A stretch of 64,000 bases of DNA from the NCBI GenBank assembly GCA_949752735.1, contig OX457047.1, forward strand, positions 5,986,166 through 6,050,165, read 5' to 3'. The notes under the pieces are model-generated. The model was not told the DNA's origin, ran no database searches, and saw only the letters and a list, made by a program, of their open reading frames with translations. The stretch comes from Lumbricus terrestris. Lineage: Eukaryota; Annelida; Clitellata; Crassiclitellata; Lumbricidae. Shown here piece by piece: positions 9,853 to 20,029 of the stretch. Positions within the stretch are counted from its first letter, which is position 1, and each line of letters begins with the position of its first letter. Position numbers and translations under genes: made by a program.

Positions 9853-11557
9853 GGGCTACCAGTGGGGAGGATACCACCCCCCTAGGTTTTTCCCAAATCA
9901 AACTTGTTCCGTTTGGAATTTTTTTGACGATTTACGTAGCTATAGAGCGGGGTTCTCAAACTTTATTTTTATTGTACCCTCAAGTAATAAAATCGAATTA
10001 TGGCGTACCCCGGGCCCCAGACTTTGAAATTTTGTTTAAATCATATAATTTTATCAACAAATTTAAAAAGGAAAATTGGTCTATAATGACCTATGTATTA
10101 TAAGAAATAGCCAACCTATAGTTCTGTGGACTTGCTTAGACTAGCACATATTCTTTTAAGATCTGGTTTAATATTAAATTTTGTCAATTTCAAACGCAAA
10201 TTACCCCATGTTTGGTTTTTATGGCAAGAATAGTTTAAAAGCCAGGTTCACCCAGATAAAATTATGACGTGCTGAAGGCAATCGCAAAATTTAAAGAGGG
10301 CCAGGAAATTAATCCTTAGGCCAATTTTGCTCTCCGCTATTTGAGCTCTATATTTATAGCCTGAGAATTTCTGGCTTTGGTACTTCCAAAGATTTATACA
10401 TTATTTGTTTCAACATTATAGTGGTAGGCCTAAACATAAAAATGTTGCATGCATTGTATAATAATTATGTGAGTCTAATTACATGATGTGAAAGAAATAA
10501 ATGACGATGCTGTTAGACTATAGGCTGCTTTTGCTGCAACGTTAAAAATCATTGCTAATCAAAGAAAGATGGACACAAAGTCCATAAACTCAAAGAAAAT
10601 TTATATTTCTGGAATTTTTCGCGTACCCCTTGCGGGCGCCTGGCGTACCCCCAGGGGTACGCGTACCACAGTTTGAGAATCTCTGCTATAGAGGGTTCAT
10701 TGGCACACATTTTGAGCTAAATGTTTTGATGATGCCCCCTACCGTTCAAAAGTTATACCCGATATGCTCAAGGTACCAGGAGGGGTGGATACCACCCATT
10801 AGATTATCGACTATAACATTTGCGCTCTTTAATATTAAGAGACACAAATTTTACCATTCTACAGAGGGAATGTGGGGCTACATTTTCTTGCTCATTGAGT
10901 TGTTGTCTTTTGACAACCGGAAGTGCTCAAAATAAATTAAAATGTATATAAATTTGTTTTATTTTCATGAAATATTCATGTTTTTTTCTATTATAACTTA
11001 TCCATAATTTATTTGTAAGAAAAATAAATTATTCTGTAGAGAGCATTTAGGGCTATTTTTTTTCTAATACTAAATAATTTGTTTTTTGATGCCCGGAAGT
11101 GCTCAAAATAAATTAAAATGTGTGAAAATGTTGGGTTTTTTTTACAACGCAAGCCGATATCTGTGCGTGAACGTTTTTCAGCTGCTACAACATTTTGTTG
11201 TTGTTCTGATTGTACATAAAACATACTTATTACCAGTTTTTATAGTTGCACAATGGACTTTAAAAGATGTAATCTATTTTTTTTATATAAATCATGTTTA
11301 AAACACGCAGAATCTAATATTTTGCCTATGCGTAAGTATACATTTTGTGGAATCGACGGGTACCCATGGTAAAAAATTCATAATTTCGAGGTGCATTCAT
11401 ATCTTGTAAACCTAAATGAACCATTTTGTGCCGAAATGAATGCTGAATCCATTGGTATATTACAAGTTATGATAACTTAAACCAAACCCAAAATCCAGGG
11501 GATGGTCAATCCCCCCCTTGGTAGTCCGTGTTACAAAAAAGCTTGGTAGCCTGAGGG
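9853..11557 (+). mobile_element. piggyBac-like MITE copy A, with nested hAT
   Basis: Same family as copies B, C and D. Termini elsewhere are TTAA-CCCTCGGGCTACCAAG and CTTGGTAGCCTGAGGG-TTAA. The right end is intact (TTAA 11558-11561). The left end has lost its first bases. The matching empty site near 49930-49945 reads GTTTGGGTACATTAACAATTG on the reverse strand, so insertion was at TTAA. The missing left end fits a deletion between two GGG triplets. No transposase is encoded. A 738-bp hAT lies inside. Confidence 0.85.
9948..10685 (+). mobile_element. hAT element nested in piggyBac-like copy A
   Basis: Ends CGGGGTTCTCAAACTTT and CAGTTTGAGAATCTCTG, flanked by perfect CTATAGAG duplications at 9940-9947 and 10686-10693. 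Copies B and C of the host element lack it at the same place. The right end carries a GTACGCGTACC palindrome. No transposase frame is recognisable. A related left end is at 27703. Confidence 0.9.
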
Positions 11558-11689
11558 TTAACAAGGGCTGGCGACCACCATGCAGCTATTTGAATCGCAC
11601 ATTCTAATCCAGACATTATTATGCTTGGAAGAGTTAAACCAATCAAAGAACTCAACAACGATGCATCGTCGATTACGATGATTCGAATT

Positions 11690-11830
11690 TTATCCCGCAG
11701 TCGATCAATCGATCGAGTCGATCGCAACTCGGTCAAGTCGAGTTAAATCAAGTCAAGTCGAGTCGATCGAAATATCGTCGACTCAATCGACATGCGAAGT
11801 AGAGTAGATCGTTGGTGTTGACAATTCGTT
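11690..11830. repeat. GTCGA/TCGAC-rich tract
   Basis: Clustered GTCGAGTC, GATCGAT and TCGATCGA words. The partner tract in the other arm is 49720-49830. Confidence 0.75.
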
Positions 11831-12234
11831 GATCTCGACTCTGAAATGTTTTACTCTTATCGACTGGGCTGAAAATAATGAAGCGATTAAAGTCAGTGAC
11901 CGGTCTGATAGCCGCCATACTGGATTTCATACATCAAAATCACAACTGGTATAATAATTCTCAATAGTTCAATTCACATTTCCTGAAAGAAATTGTTCTC
12001 GCGTAATCTCGTTTTCAATGACTTAACATCAACTCATCGAAACACGTTTTATTTCGTCGCAGATGTCGTCCATCTTGAATTTTGACCCTTGACATGCATT
12101 TGTTCCAGTAATTTCTGTTGACTCCATTTCTAAAACTAACCAATAAACGCTGAAGTATCCTTATGCGAGATTTCGTGTTTTACCTGCCGGACAACGACTT
12201 TTATGAATTACTATTTGCCAGATGAACGTAAAGT

Positions 12235-12271
12235 TATATATAGCATGAGAAACTAACGACTAAAAGGTGTT
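12235..12271 (+). promoter_or_regulatory. TATA + AGGTGTT pair
   Basis: TATATATAGC from 12235 and AAAAGGTGTTCAA with AGGTGT at 12265, spacing 28-30 bp. It is conserved in the inverted copy at 49141-49176. A second AAAGGTGTCC at 12312-12320 has no TATA box of its own. Confidence 0.65.
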
Positions 12272-13097
12272 CAAACATAACAAAACGATGGCAGAAATAG
12301 ATGACTTAATTAAAGGTGTCCAATCTTAATTACGTCTGAAGTGCATTTTCAGTATCATCACACATTTTACCTCAAAATGTGTCCAAATGGACTCTCTACA
12401 GCGATTTAAAATATCAAAATTTTATTCTCATACGAAACAAGATCGATTTGAGAAAATCCCTTGATAACCCGAGGGTTTAATTGACGTTAGAATAAGCTTG
12501 CCTATCTCGATATAACTGAAGAATCGTCCACGTGACGAATCGTCCGAGGACGAACAGTAAATCTCTCTTGAAAAAAAACCGTCTGGAGTTCGAGTCTAAC
12601 AAATAATTATAAGCACACAAAAGAGCAGCGGTCGTACATTGCGGTGTTTTTATGGATTACGTTTTTACCAAATGAATTGATATATTCTTTTGTTGATATT
12701 GATTAGCGGCATTAGATATTTTAATGTCGTTGCATCTACTTGATTTTTGGGCGCTGTCTCACTTGTCACAAGATGTCGCTTAAAATCATACAAATTTTCC
12801 ACGAATACTATTTAGCAGCAGACAAGAAACACAGAGTGCCTGTAATAGAAACTGCAAATTGATTTAGTAGTTTTGTATCTGTGTAGCAGTCTAACAATAT
12901 GAGTAAATATAAATAAATAAAAGCGCCAGAATACAAGCAAAACGTATTCCGTTCTCAACATAATAAGCCTGAACAAAGGTGGAGGGAGACGATATTGGTA
13001 CTTTTCATCACACATTCAACTGAAACAACTGCTTGTTTCCACTGCAGGATTGCAAGCATAATATTCAAAATTCAATGTGACTGCTTGGTCTACTTGA

Positions 13098-13130
13098 ACA
13101 CCTTTAAAACATAATGATAAGACGATATAA
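13098..13130 (-). promoter_or_regulatory. TATA + AGGTGTT pair, tandem copy 1
   Basis: Minus strand: CTTATATCG then TTTTAAAGGTGTTCAAG, spacing about 26 bp (AGGTGT starts at 13103). Confidence 0.55.
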
Positions 13131-13546
13131 GTATGTAAAGTTCTATTGCCGTCTTAAGTCAGCTTTGACAAGTTACTTAGATAGACTTAATTAGAGAACG
13201 GATTCGATAATACAACAACGAAATGATATCAAATGAAAACTCTACAACTACTACCACTATCACTACAACCACAACCATGACCACCACCGGATAATTAAAT
13301 TGTAGTTTTGTATCAGTGTAGCAGCCGAGCAGGATGAGTAAATATAAATGCCAATGCAGGAAACAATAGCGCCAGATAACAAGCAAAACTTATCCCGTTC
13401 TCAACATAATAAGCCTGAACAAAGGTGGATGGAGACGGTATTGGTCCTTTTTTTAATCACACGTTCAACTGAAACAACTGCTTGTTTCCACTGCAGGATT
13501 GCAAGCATAATATTCAAAATTCAATGTGACTACTTGGTCTACTTGA

Positions 13547-13579
13547 ACACCTTTAAAACATACGTATATTACGATATAA
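13547..13579 (-). promoter_or_regulatory. TATA + AGGTGTT pair, tandem copy 2
   Basis: Minus strand: CTTATATCG then GTTTTAAAGGTGTTCAAG, spacing about 26 bp (AGGTGT starts at 13552). The spacing and both motifs are kept although bases between them differ from copy 1. Confidence 0.55.
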
Positions 13580-13739
13580 GTATGCAAAGTGCTATTGCCG
13601 TCTTAAGTCAGCTTTGACAAGTTACTTTGATAGACTTAAAAAGAGAACGGATTCGAAACAACTAAACGATATAAAATGAAAATTCTACAACTACTACCAC
13701 TACAACCACAACCATAACAACCACCAGATAGTTAAATTG

Positions 13740-14389
13740 AATTCCTGTGATAACTTGCTAACGTTTTGAGACGACGACGGCAACGAAAATAACCACGTCG
13801 AATATTTAAAAAAGGATTAATTACACACCTTAAACAGTGTGTCTTCATTGCAATAAATAGCGCAAGAGCAGCGGATTTACAGCTGGGTCTTTTGCAATGA
13901 GCCCATTACAGATTTTATTTCAGCCCTGCCTTGAATGCGAGTGAATGTCATGGTAACATATAGAAACTTAAACTAATTTACCGGGTAACATTACGGTTTT
14001 GATAGTTCACTTTAATCCGTTAACGAATACTTACGAATATTAAAAAATCTTAATATTAACAAATATTTACGCATATTAAAACCTAAAGTCATGAATACTC
14101 GATCTATGATATATGGTCAAAAACGTCGGGAAAAGATATTATGCGCTTATCGTTTTGCTAAGACACAGCGTCCTTAAGCAGGACTAACCAACCGCACAGC
14201 GTTATAATTAATAATTAATTAGAATGAACAAATTATTTCTTCGATGTAAACGGCCTTTGTTGTCGCAAGATTATATTAAACTCTCGATGCAACGAATAAT
14301 GAGTTTGGATCGGACACCTTTAAAATCTTATGTTACGAGTCTTTATAAGCTCAACAAAACATAATATTTAACTACACAAAATTCGAGAA
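13740..14389. other. Unannotated AT-rich DNA
   Basis: No coding or repeat signal seen apart from the TATA/AGGTGTC pair at 14314-14349. Confidence 0.55.
14314..14349 (-). promoter_or_regulatory. TATA + AGGTGTC pair
   Basis: Minus strand: GCTTATAAAG then ATTTTAAAGGTGTCCG, spacing 28 bp (AGGTGTC starts at 14319). Confidence 0.65.
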
Positions 14390-14445
14390 AAACGGCCTCT
14401 GTTGTGATTAGCCCCCCGTCAAATCTGGATCCATCCATCCAACTG
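14390..14445 (-). repeat. Short dispersed repeat ending (ATCC)n, fragment
   Basis: AACGGCCTCTGTTGTGATTA, then CAAATCTGGATCCATCCATCC. This is the right part of a roughly 90-bp element seen about nine times in the window. Confidence 0.7.
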
Positions 14446-14806
14446 TTATTATATAGGATGCCTCCTTTCTGTGCAAATGCCTAATTTACCTAAGCGAAAA
14501 TGTTGGCGAAAACTTCGAAACACGACTACACAGGCAACAGAGCGAGTTCAATAATTATTGGTCTACACAAGAAAGCATGGAGGGTTGGCTCCATACCCTC
14601 TCATTGAATCCCGCCCGCCTAGGTTACCCTTATCCGCTGACAAATGCGGGCAATAAAAAAATTGTCATGAAAATAACAATGTAACGTTTTTAAACTCAAG
14701 CAGATTAGTTGATGTGATCATAAGAAGTGAACTGTACAAGAGTCCACAAGATTCTGTCAATTCCATTTCAGTACCGGTAGCTGTTTAATTAATTGAACTA
14801 ACGCAC

Positions 14807-14947
14807 GACTTGCGCTGTTCCAGGTCGTTGGCGCTCTCCTCCAGCATCCGTTCCAGCTCCTTCGTCTTTTCCAGGAGGTTCACTCCATTAACAATGATCT
14901 TCTTTTCCATCGCCTGCAACCGTCGTGCCAACTCCTTCTGCTCATTC
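14807..14947 (-). CDS. Kinesin-2 (KIF3A-like) coiled-coil stalk exon
   Basis: Minus-strand exon, open throughout, encoding a heptad-rich coil that includes ARRLQAMEKKIIVNGVNLL and KELERMLEESANDLEQR. KIF3A, a motor subunit of heterotrimeric kinesin-2 that drives anterograde intraflagellar transport, has a very similar stalk segment (ALEKK-VIVGGV-LL...LLEES...LEER). The acceptor is a pyrimidine-rich TTCTGCCGTGTTGTTAG just upstream of 14947. The donor is probably GTGCGT at 14806 (141-nt exon); GTTAGT at 14802 is an alternative. Codon use is GC-richer than the surroundings. No other intact exon of this gene was recognised; the segment that should lie just upstream is found instead at 4.0 kb, in a damaged copy. 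Family call from memory, no search. Confidence 0.6.
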
Positions 14948-15004
14948 CTAACAACACGGCAGAAACATGCTTAAAACATCACATTCTATTGCAGAGTATT
15001 GCAT

Positions 15005-15245
15005 TTACTCGCACCCATCGCATAGTAATGCATCACATTGTATTGCGTCGAACTGCATCACATTGTTTTGCAGCATATTGCATCCCATTGCATTGTAGCA
15101 TATTGCATCCCATTGCATTGTAGCATATTGCATCCCATTGCATTGTAGCATATTGCATCCCATTGCATTGTAGCATATTGCATCGCATTGCATTGCATCG
15201 AATTGAATCATATTGTATCGCATCACATTTGGTCGTAACCATCGC
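15005..15245. repeat. TTGCAT tandem repeat
   Basis: Near-perfect 26-bp units (CATTGTAGCATATTGCATCC and so on) four or five times, flanked by degenerate TTGCAT/ATCACATTG words like those at 3470-4000. Confidence 0.9.
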
Positions 15246-15274
15246 CATCAAATTTATACTCTCAGGAACTGATG

Positions 15275-15415
15275 ATTGTGGTGGTGATGATGAGGAGGAT
15301 GATGATGATGATGATGCCGATAACGACGACAACGACGACGACGACGGTGACGGTAACGATGTCGGTGACGGTGACGACGACGACGACGGAGACGATGATG
15401 ATGATGATGACAATA
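15275..15415. repeat. (GATGAC)n microsatellite
   Basis: GAT/GAC trinucleotide tract with embedded GGTGACGG. Open frames in it (poly-Asp, poly-Thr, poly-Val) are artefacts. Confidence 0.9.
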
Positions 15416-15544
15416 TTGACCATGTTAATAATAACCATTAAGATTATCATGAAAATGATGCTAACTACGTAAGTAAGAATTTTCTTTATTACTCCACTTG
15501 CAAACGCACAATGGGACATAGAACATCATTATAATATACAACGA

Positions 15545-15793
15545 AGTAGTAATACGTAATAAAAACGTACAAATTAAAATCAACTAAATATAATAATTAT
15601 AATTGCTAAAAATATTAACGTCAAACAAGTCATCCTTAATATTATAACATTCTGGTGAAGAATCCCTTTCCATTCAGCGAATCACAACGCTTGATCTCTA
15701 GAATCTAGATTATGTAGAAGATGTTGATCACAACCCGTTTCGCCCTTATATAGCTCCGTGTGACAACGTTATAAAAGTGTCTAAGACGAACTT
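15545..15793 (+). repeat. Duplicated block H, copy 2
   Basis: Homologous to 3140-3395, same orientation. The match ends at CTAAGACGAAC where an RTE-like fragment begins. Confidence 0.75.
15747..15781 (+). promoter_or_regulatory. TATA + AAGTGTC pair
   Basis: TATATAGC at 15747 and AAAAGTGTCTAAG with AAGTGTC at 15775, spacing 28 bp. Paralogue of the pair at 3342. Confidence 0.65.
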
Positions 15794-16160
15794 CTTCTTG
15801 TTCTTCATTGTCCATGGGCTGACAACCAGTAGGTGTCCACTGCACACTTGACTACTCTCTTCCATGATTCCCTGTCCCGTGCTCGATGTGTCAGCTCCTG
15901 CGCATTCATCCCACACCACTCTTCTATGTCCTGCAACCATTCTCTGCATGGTATTCCCCTTCTCCCCTCCATGATTCCCGTCATTATGCTCTTTATCTTT
16001 CTATCATCACTCATTCTTTGGATGTGTCCGAATAGTTTAAGTTTCCTTTTCATTATGGTTTCTACCATATCTGATTTGCTGTTGAGTCTTCTTCGCACTT
16101 CTGTGTTAGTTATTTTCTGTGTCCAGTTGATCTGCAGTATTCTCCTATAACAGTACATTT
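15793..16160 (-). pseudogene. RTE-like LINE C-terminal fragment
   Basis: Minus-strand frame of 117 aa containing RRILQINWTQKITNTEVRRR, RKLKLFGHIQRM, GRRGIPCREWLQDIEEWCG and RDRESWKRVVKCA. These are the conserved C-terminal blocks of endonuclease-RT LINEs: a cysteine-poor thumb, the FGHIQRM block, and the final DRESW block. It is 5' truncated and inserted at the edge of duplicated block H. Confidence 0.85.
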
Positions 16161-16225
16161 TGAATGCTAATATTCTATGCTTGTCATTTATTAAAACTAC
16201 TTAATCGAATTTTGCATAGTCTATA

Positions 16226-16262
16226 TATATATAAAGTCAGTGACAAGCGTTTTAAAGGTGTC
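16226..16262 (+). promoter_or_regulatory. TATA + AGGTGTC pair
   Basis: TATATATATATAAAG ends at 16235; TTTTAAAGGTGTC has AGGTGTC at 16256. Spacing is 28-30 bp from the last TATA start. Confidence 0.65.
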
Positions 16263-16269
16263 ATGTACG

Positions 16270-16800
16270 TCATAATCTAGTGACCCGAATTAGTCATGTC
16301 TAAGTTATTGCTCAGGGTCCTGGGCACGACGTTAAACTGCATCCATCCTCTGCCACAGGGAACCAGCAACTTCCCTGTGCCGGTCCTAAGCCCAGATAAA
16401 ATGAGGAAGGTTTGCCAGATGGGTGGAGATACACTGGCAGTAAAAGACCAAGACCATTGAAATCCGCAAAATCTACGGCACAAGTGACATAGCGACCCAG
16501 ATGCTTCAAGGTGTCATGATGTGGAGCTGACATGCACAGGCCGGTCAGTACAGACCAGTGGAGAGAGTCGGGGGGAGAGAGCGTGGGACACATACGGGCA
16601 TTGACCCAGGTTGTCCTGCGTGCCTCTCTCCCAATATTCTCTTCACCAGACAAGGTGGTCTAGCTGGTTCAAGATGTTAATGGTATGGACCTGCAGACCG
16701 GACAGGTTGAAGATGGGCAACATGACGCGAGACAGACTCAAACAGAGAGTGGCGCCGGACACCTACGGGCGTTTAGCCCAAGGATTTCGATGATGATGAT
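16270..16800 (+). repeat. Probable LINE 3' fragment ending in (GAT)n
   Basis: GC-richer than its flanks and ending in a (GATGAT)n tail. On the plus strand the last codons read RDRLKQRVAPDTYGRLAQGF, which resembles the C-terminus of some endonuclease-RT LINEs. A minus-strand open frame here has no recognisable motif. Assignment is weak. Confidence 0.35.
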
Positions 16801-16807
16801 GATGATG

Positions 16808-17066
16808 TGAACCAGCGTCCTGATGTTGATCTGACACTTCCAGTGAGTGAACAGTTTGGCGCGATGGCATGTTGCACTGTCATCATAAGAGAAGAACTGA
16901 TCCTGGAATAGCTGTTGTGCTGATGGTGCCCTGCAATTCTGCAGTATTTCCACTGTTCCTGGTTGCGTTAACCATTCCATCGATGACGTGAAGGCATCCT
17001 TCTCCAATGGCAGCCAAGCAGCCCAGACTGGAAGTGTCAGATCAACATCAGGACGCTGGACTGGTC
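16808..17066. mobile_element. Inverted-repeat element, ~260 bp
   Basis: ACCAGCGTCCTGATGTTGAT...ACTTCCAGT at 16808-16845 is matched by ACTGGAAGT...ATCAACATCAGGACGCTGG at 17024-17062. The arms are about 38 bp and nearly perfect. Could be a foldback MITE; no TSD was recognised. Confidence 0.7.
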
Positions 17067-17394
17067 TGTTCACTTGTCCAGTCCCCATATTGGAATCCGA
17101 CTGAGAATTCCTGGCACAAAATAGCCTTAAAGATATAAAAGAGAAATCCCACCAGTAATTGCGAGCTGAGTGAGTAGCTCATCGCCACCAGGCAAAATGT
17201 CTTACCCATGACCACCTCGTTAAGATGGTGTATACTCAATGCAGACACGGTGCAGACAGGTGATCGAGAATAAGGGGTGGCTCACCAAATGCTGAGGCAT
17301 AACTGTCCACAAAACTTCCTTTTCAATGCCAACTAAATGATTAGTACTACACTTACTGTATACCTCGGAATAATTTGCCTGCTTTCTATCAGTT

Positions 17395-17510
17395 GCTCGA
17401 AAACCTGTCTTTTTAGCCGTGGTTGGACTGGGAGCGCCTCTGAGTAGTCTCCTTAAAGGTCGGGGCGCTATATAAATTTTCCAAATGAATGAATGAATAA
17501 ATGAATGATT
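17395..17510 (+). mobile_element. CR1/L2-like LINE 3' tail
   Basis: TGGGAGCGCCTCTGAGTAG, GGCGCTATATAAAT, then (GAAT)n. Plus-oriented copy of the same tail as 7818-9190. Confidence 0.8.
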
Positions 17511-18104
17511 ATAAACGAATTCATACCACACATGACCTGTTTTAACCATACTAATATATTTTTACACCAATGGCCAAAATTAGTACAAATTACGAGATTT
17601 ACACACAAAAATCCATTACCATGGCAACTTCCAAGAAAAAATGTGTAAAATTAGGTTCAACCTAGGATAAAAAGTTGATTCTAATAGCCAAATATATCCC
17701 CCATGATGTTACACACAAAAGTTTTGAATGGGCATATGAAAATAATTATGCGAGTAAGAGGCTGGAAAGTCGAAAAAACACGATATTTCTAGGTGGTTCC
17801 AGACTTTTGCACACCACTGTATATTAATTTGCTGCAGAGTTTAAAGGCCGCTGCTGTCGATGCCAATAAAATATTAATTTGTATTCTAGTGTTTCTCTCT
17901 CTTCTGAATCTGGTTACTTGCAGCTATTCCACACTCTGTCAGAACGGAGACAGTTAGCATACCTTCATTGCCGTAATGGGCTGAACTCCTGGGTTAATTA
18001 ATGTTTGATTTCTGCAAAACAAAAAGTATTTATAGCAAATGTTCAACTTGCTTTAAATGTGTCTAAATTGGAGGCTCTTCAGAGACGATATTCAACTGTT
18101 TCTA

Positions 18105-18395
18105 ATAATTATTATAGTAATAATATTCTCTTTTTTCAACAATCCGACTGACAGACCGCAACCGGTCACAGTGTAGGCTACAAAAATGCAGTTTAAACGA
18201 TTCACAAGAACGGAGATCACATAATACACAAATCTTAACTATGCCAACTGAGCAGACAGCTGCAATACATGTACATGTACATGGCGCTAATATCAGCCTG
18301 CAAAGCATATCCGCCCAACGGAGGCTCGAACTCGTTGCCTTTCGCACTCTAGGCAAGAGTGTTATCCATTGCGCAACCGGGTCCCCGGTTGATAT
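18105..18395 (-). mobile_element. tRNA-derived SINE, second family
   Basis: Minus strand: GGTTGCGCAATGGATAACAC (A box), an anticodon-stem-like CACTC...GAGTG, GAGTTCGAGCC (B box), then a non-tRNA body ending in an AATATTATTACTATAATAATT-like tail. The T stem is imperfect and there is a long tail, so it is a SINE and not a working tRNA gene. The tail is shared with 26530-26640. Confidence 0.65.
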
Positions 18396-18518
18396 CAATC
18401 ATAAATCATATATTTATGAGTGCCATTATTAATGTTGTCGTGCCGTTAGAGGTCTCTGGATTTCTCATGCATGCACTGAAAACAACGACATGAAATTTAT
18501 TACGTATATCTGTGCAAT

Positions 18519-18742
18519 CAGCGGCGCCCCAGGATTTTTTTCTTGTACGCACAACAAGGGAAAATTTCGTCAGGGTCGCCGAAAAAACTGATGACTTTTT
18601 TAGTCATCAGCCAAGAATTTCCCAAAAACCATTTTCCATCCGCCGAAAAAACTGATGACCTTTTTTAAAGTCATAAACCGTTTTTTTAGCCTTTCCGCGC
18701 TGTACGCACTTGCGTATGTGCGTACGCCTGCGGGCGCCGCTG
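18519..18742. mobile_element. hAT MITE, family 2, perfect 8-bp TSD
   Basis: CAGCGGCGCCCCAGG at the left and CGGGCGCCGCTG at the right, flanked by TGTGCAAT at 18511-18518 and 18743-18750. Interior has two AAAACTGATGAC-type repeats. Non-coding, 224 bp. Terminal sequence is related to the large element at 44847-48451. Confidence 0.9.
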
Positions 18743-18889
18743 TGTGCAATTGAGAGAGTTTTTTGGTTTTAACCGTAACTTAACTGGAAGTTTTTTCGAT
18801 AAAACACTATATACCAACAAATATAAATCAATATTAGGGTGTCGATATAACATTCAATTTTGACGCTCGTTTATATGCCGATCTCAAAC

Positions 18890-19250
18890 TTTCTCTATTG
18901 GCAACGAATTCACCGTTCACGGCAGTTGACTTCGCCAGCCATTTCGCCTCCAATGTCGCCATGGTCCGTCGGGATACTGATGGTTTCCTTCTCCTCATTG
19001 TGCTCCTACCGAAAGTCGCCTCTCTAACCTCGACCTCGCCTCTGAGCTCGAGTTACGTCGCCTCATTCTCTCCTCTCAGCCAAAGTGCTCTGAATTCACA
19101 CCTTTGCCTCCGTTACTCATACAGGAATTCATTGACATCTTCCTTCCTTTCCTGACTCTCATGTGTAATGCATCGATCCGCGATGGCCTTTTACCTGCTT
19201 ACCAGAAACGGTCGATCGTCACACCGATCCCGCCGTCTTTCTATGGACCT
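18890..19250 (+). pseudogene. CR1-like LINE fragment upstream of RT core
   Basis: A plus-strand frame near 19085-19240 reads CSEFTPLPPLLIQEFIDIF then LPFLTLMCNASIRDGLLPA and RSIVTPIP. This matches the segment preceding the RT fingers in CR1/Jockey-type LINEs. Flanking frames are broken and the RT core does not follow. Confidence 0.65.
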
Positions 19251-19589
19251 GTAGCTAACGTCACATTTATGTTTATCACTCCACTCACTCCCCTTGGATC
19301 CCCCGTCCAGTCGGCCTTCTGTAGGGCTCTGTTCTATAACTTTTGCTCCATATTCTTCTCACTGCGGACATTAACTCGTTGCTCGCTTCTTGCTCTTTGT
19401 GAAGTCACTTCAATGCTGGCGATGTCCAATCAAATGCTCATTCCTTTTCCGAGGACGCAACAAAACCTCATGGTCTGCGCTTCTGACACTCTTACTACAA
19501 ACTTGGCTTTTTCCAATTCGACAGCGACTTAGAGCCTGTTTTGAAAGAATTACGAACGTATACATAATCAGCGCGACGGCTGCTGGCTG

Positions 19590-19677
19590 GCTGGATCCAA
19601 TTTGACCAGGGTCTATGACAATAGAGACCGTTACCTGGACAGAAATTTGCTCGGCATATTACAGCACTTAAGAGCAA
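19590..19677 (+). repeat. Short dispersed repeat with GGATCC start
   Basis: GGATCCAATTTGACCAGGGT, CTATGACAATAGAG, CCTGGACAGAAATTTGCTCG, GCATATTACAGCAC. It is one of about nine copies. The opposite end carries (ATCC)n where complete, so it may be a SINE or a LINE tail. Confidence 0.8.
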
Positions 19678-19712
19678 GGTACTAGACCAGCTGCAAACCG
19701 ATGGACAGTTAT

Positions 19713-19745
19713 TATTGTATAGTTGGTGCTCTTGTTAAAGGTGTT
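19713..19745 (+). promoter_or_regulatory. Weak TATA + AGGTGTT pair
   Basis: TATTGTATAG at 19713 and TTAAAGGTGTTTAG with AGGTGT at 19739, spacing 26 bp. Confidence 0.35.
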
Positions 19746-19992
19746 TAGTAATTTCGAATATTTGAATATTGATTTCCTGTTTACATTGTCTGTCTATTTC
19801 GTAATAAAAAAGCAATAAATTATTGTATCAACCAATCTATAATTATTATATTGCTTGATGTGGCACAATAATAATAAATATTCTTTATTTTATGAAAACA
19901 ACTAACTCAAGATGATATTTTTTAAAAGTCTCTTGTAATGAGTTTTTGAAAGGAAATCAGATGACCGAAGTAAATGCAAATAATATTTTATT

Positions 19993-20029
19993 TATATATA
20001 AGGCTATGTATCTTGAATCTAAAGGTGTC
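19993..20029 (+). promoter_or_regulatory. TATA + AGGTGTC pair
   Basis: TATATATAAG at 19993 and CTAAAGGTGTCC with AGGTGTC at 20023, spacing 28-30 bp. Confidence 0.65.

Larger units (their letters stand above)
9345..12700 (+). repeat. Inverted segmental duplication, left arm
   Basis: Matches the reverse complement of 48710-50505 over most of its length. In order: the 36-bp repeat array; GCGATACAGTTTGGG; CTGGCGACCACC; the GTCGA-rich tract; GACCGGTCTGATAGCCGCCAT; CCAATAAACGCTGAAGTATC; the TATA/AGGTGTT pair; GTGCATTTTCAGTATCATCA; and GTCTGGAGTTCGAGTC. The arm is longer than its partner mainly because of the piggyBac-like insertion at 9853-11557. Confidence 0.85.
12855..13735. repeat. Tandem duplication of a ~440-bp unit
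   Basis: 12855-13290 and 13291-13735 are similar throughout. Shared landmarks are GTTTTGTATCNGTGTAGCAG, TTCTCAACATAATAAGCCTG, TGCTTGTTTCCACTGCAGG and CAACTACTACCACTA. Each unit holds one TATA/AGGTGTT pair. No protein-coding signal is seen. Confidence 0.9.

Noticed and set aside
16277..16653. 113-codon minus-strand frame (MSGEENIGREARR...)
   Set aside because: No recognisable motif; the plus strand of the same stretch better resembles a LINE 3' end with a (GAT)n tail.
18290..18385. Functional tRNA gene
   Set aside because: A and B boxes are present but the T stem mismatches and the sequence continues into a SINE body with a repeated tail; likewise for the heads at 2534, 33145 and 50714.
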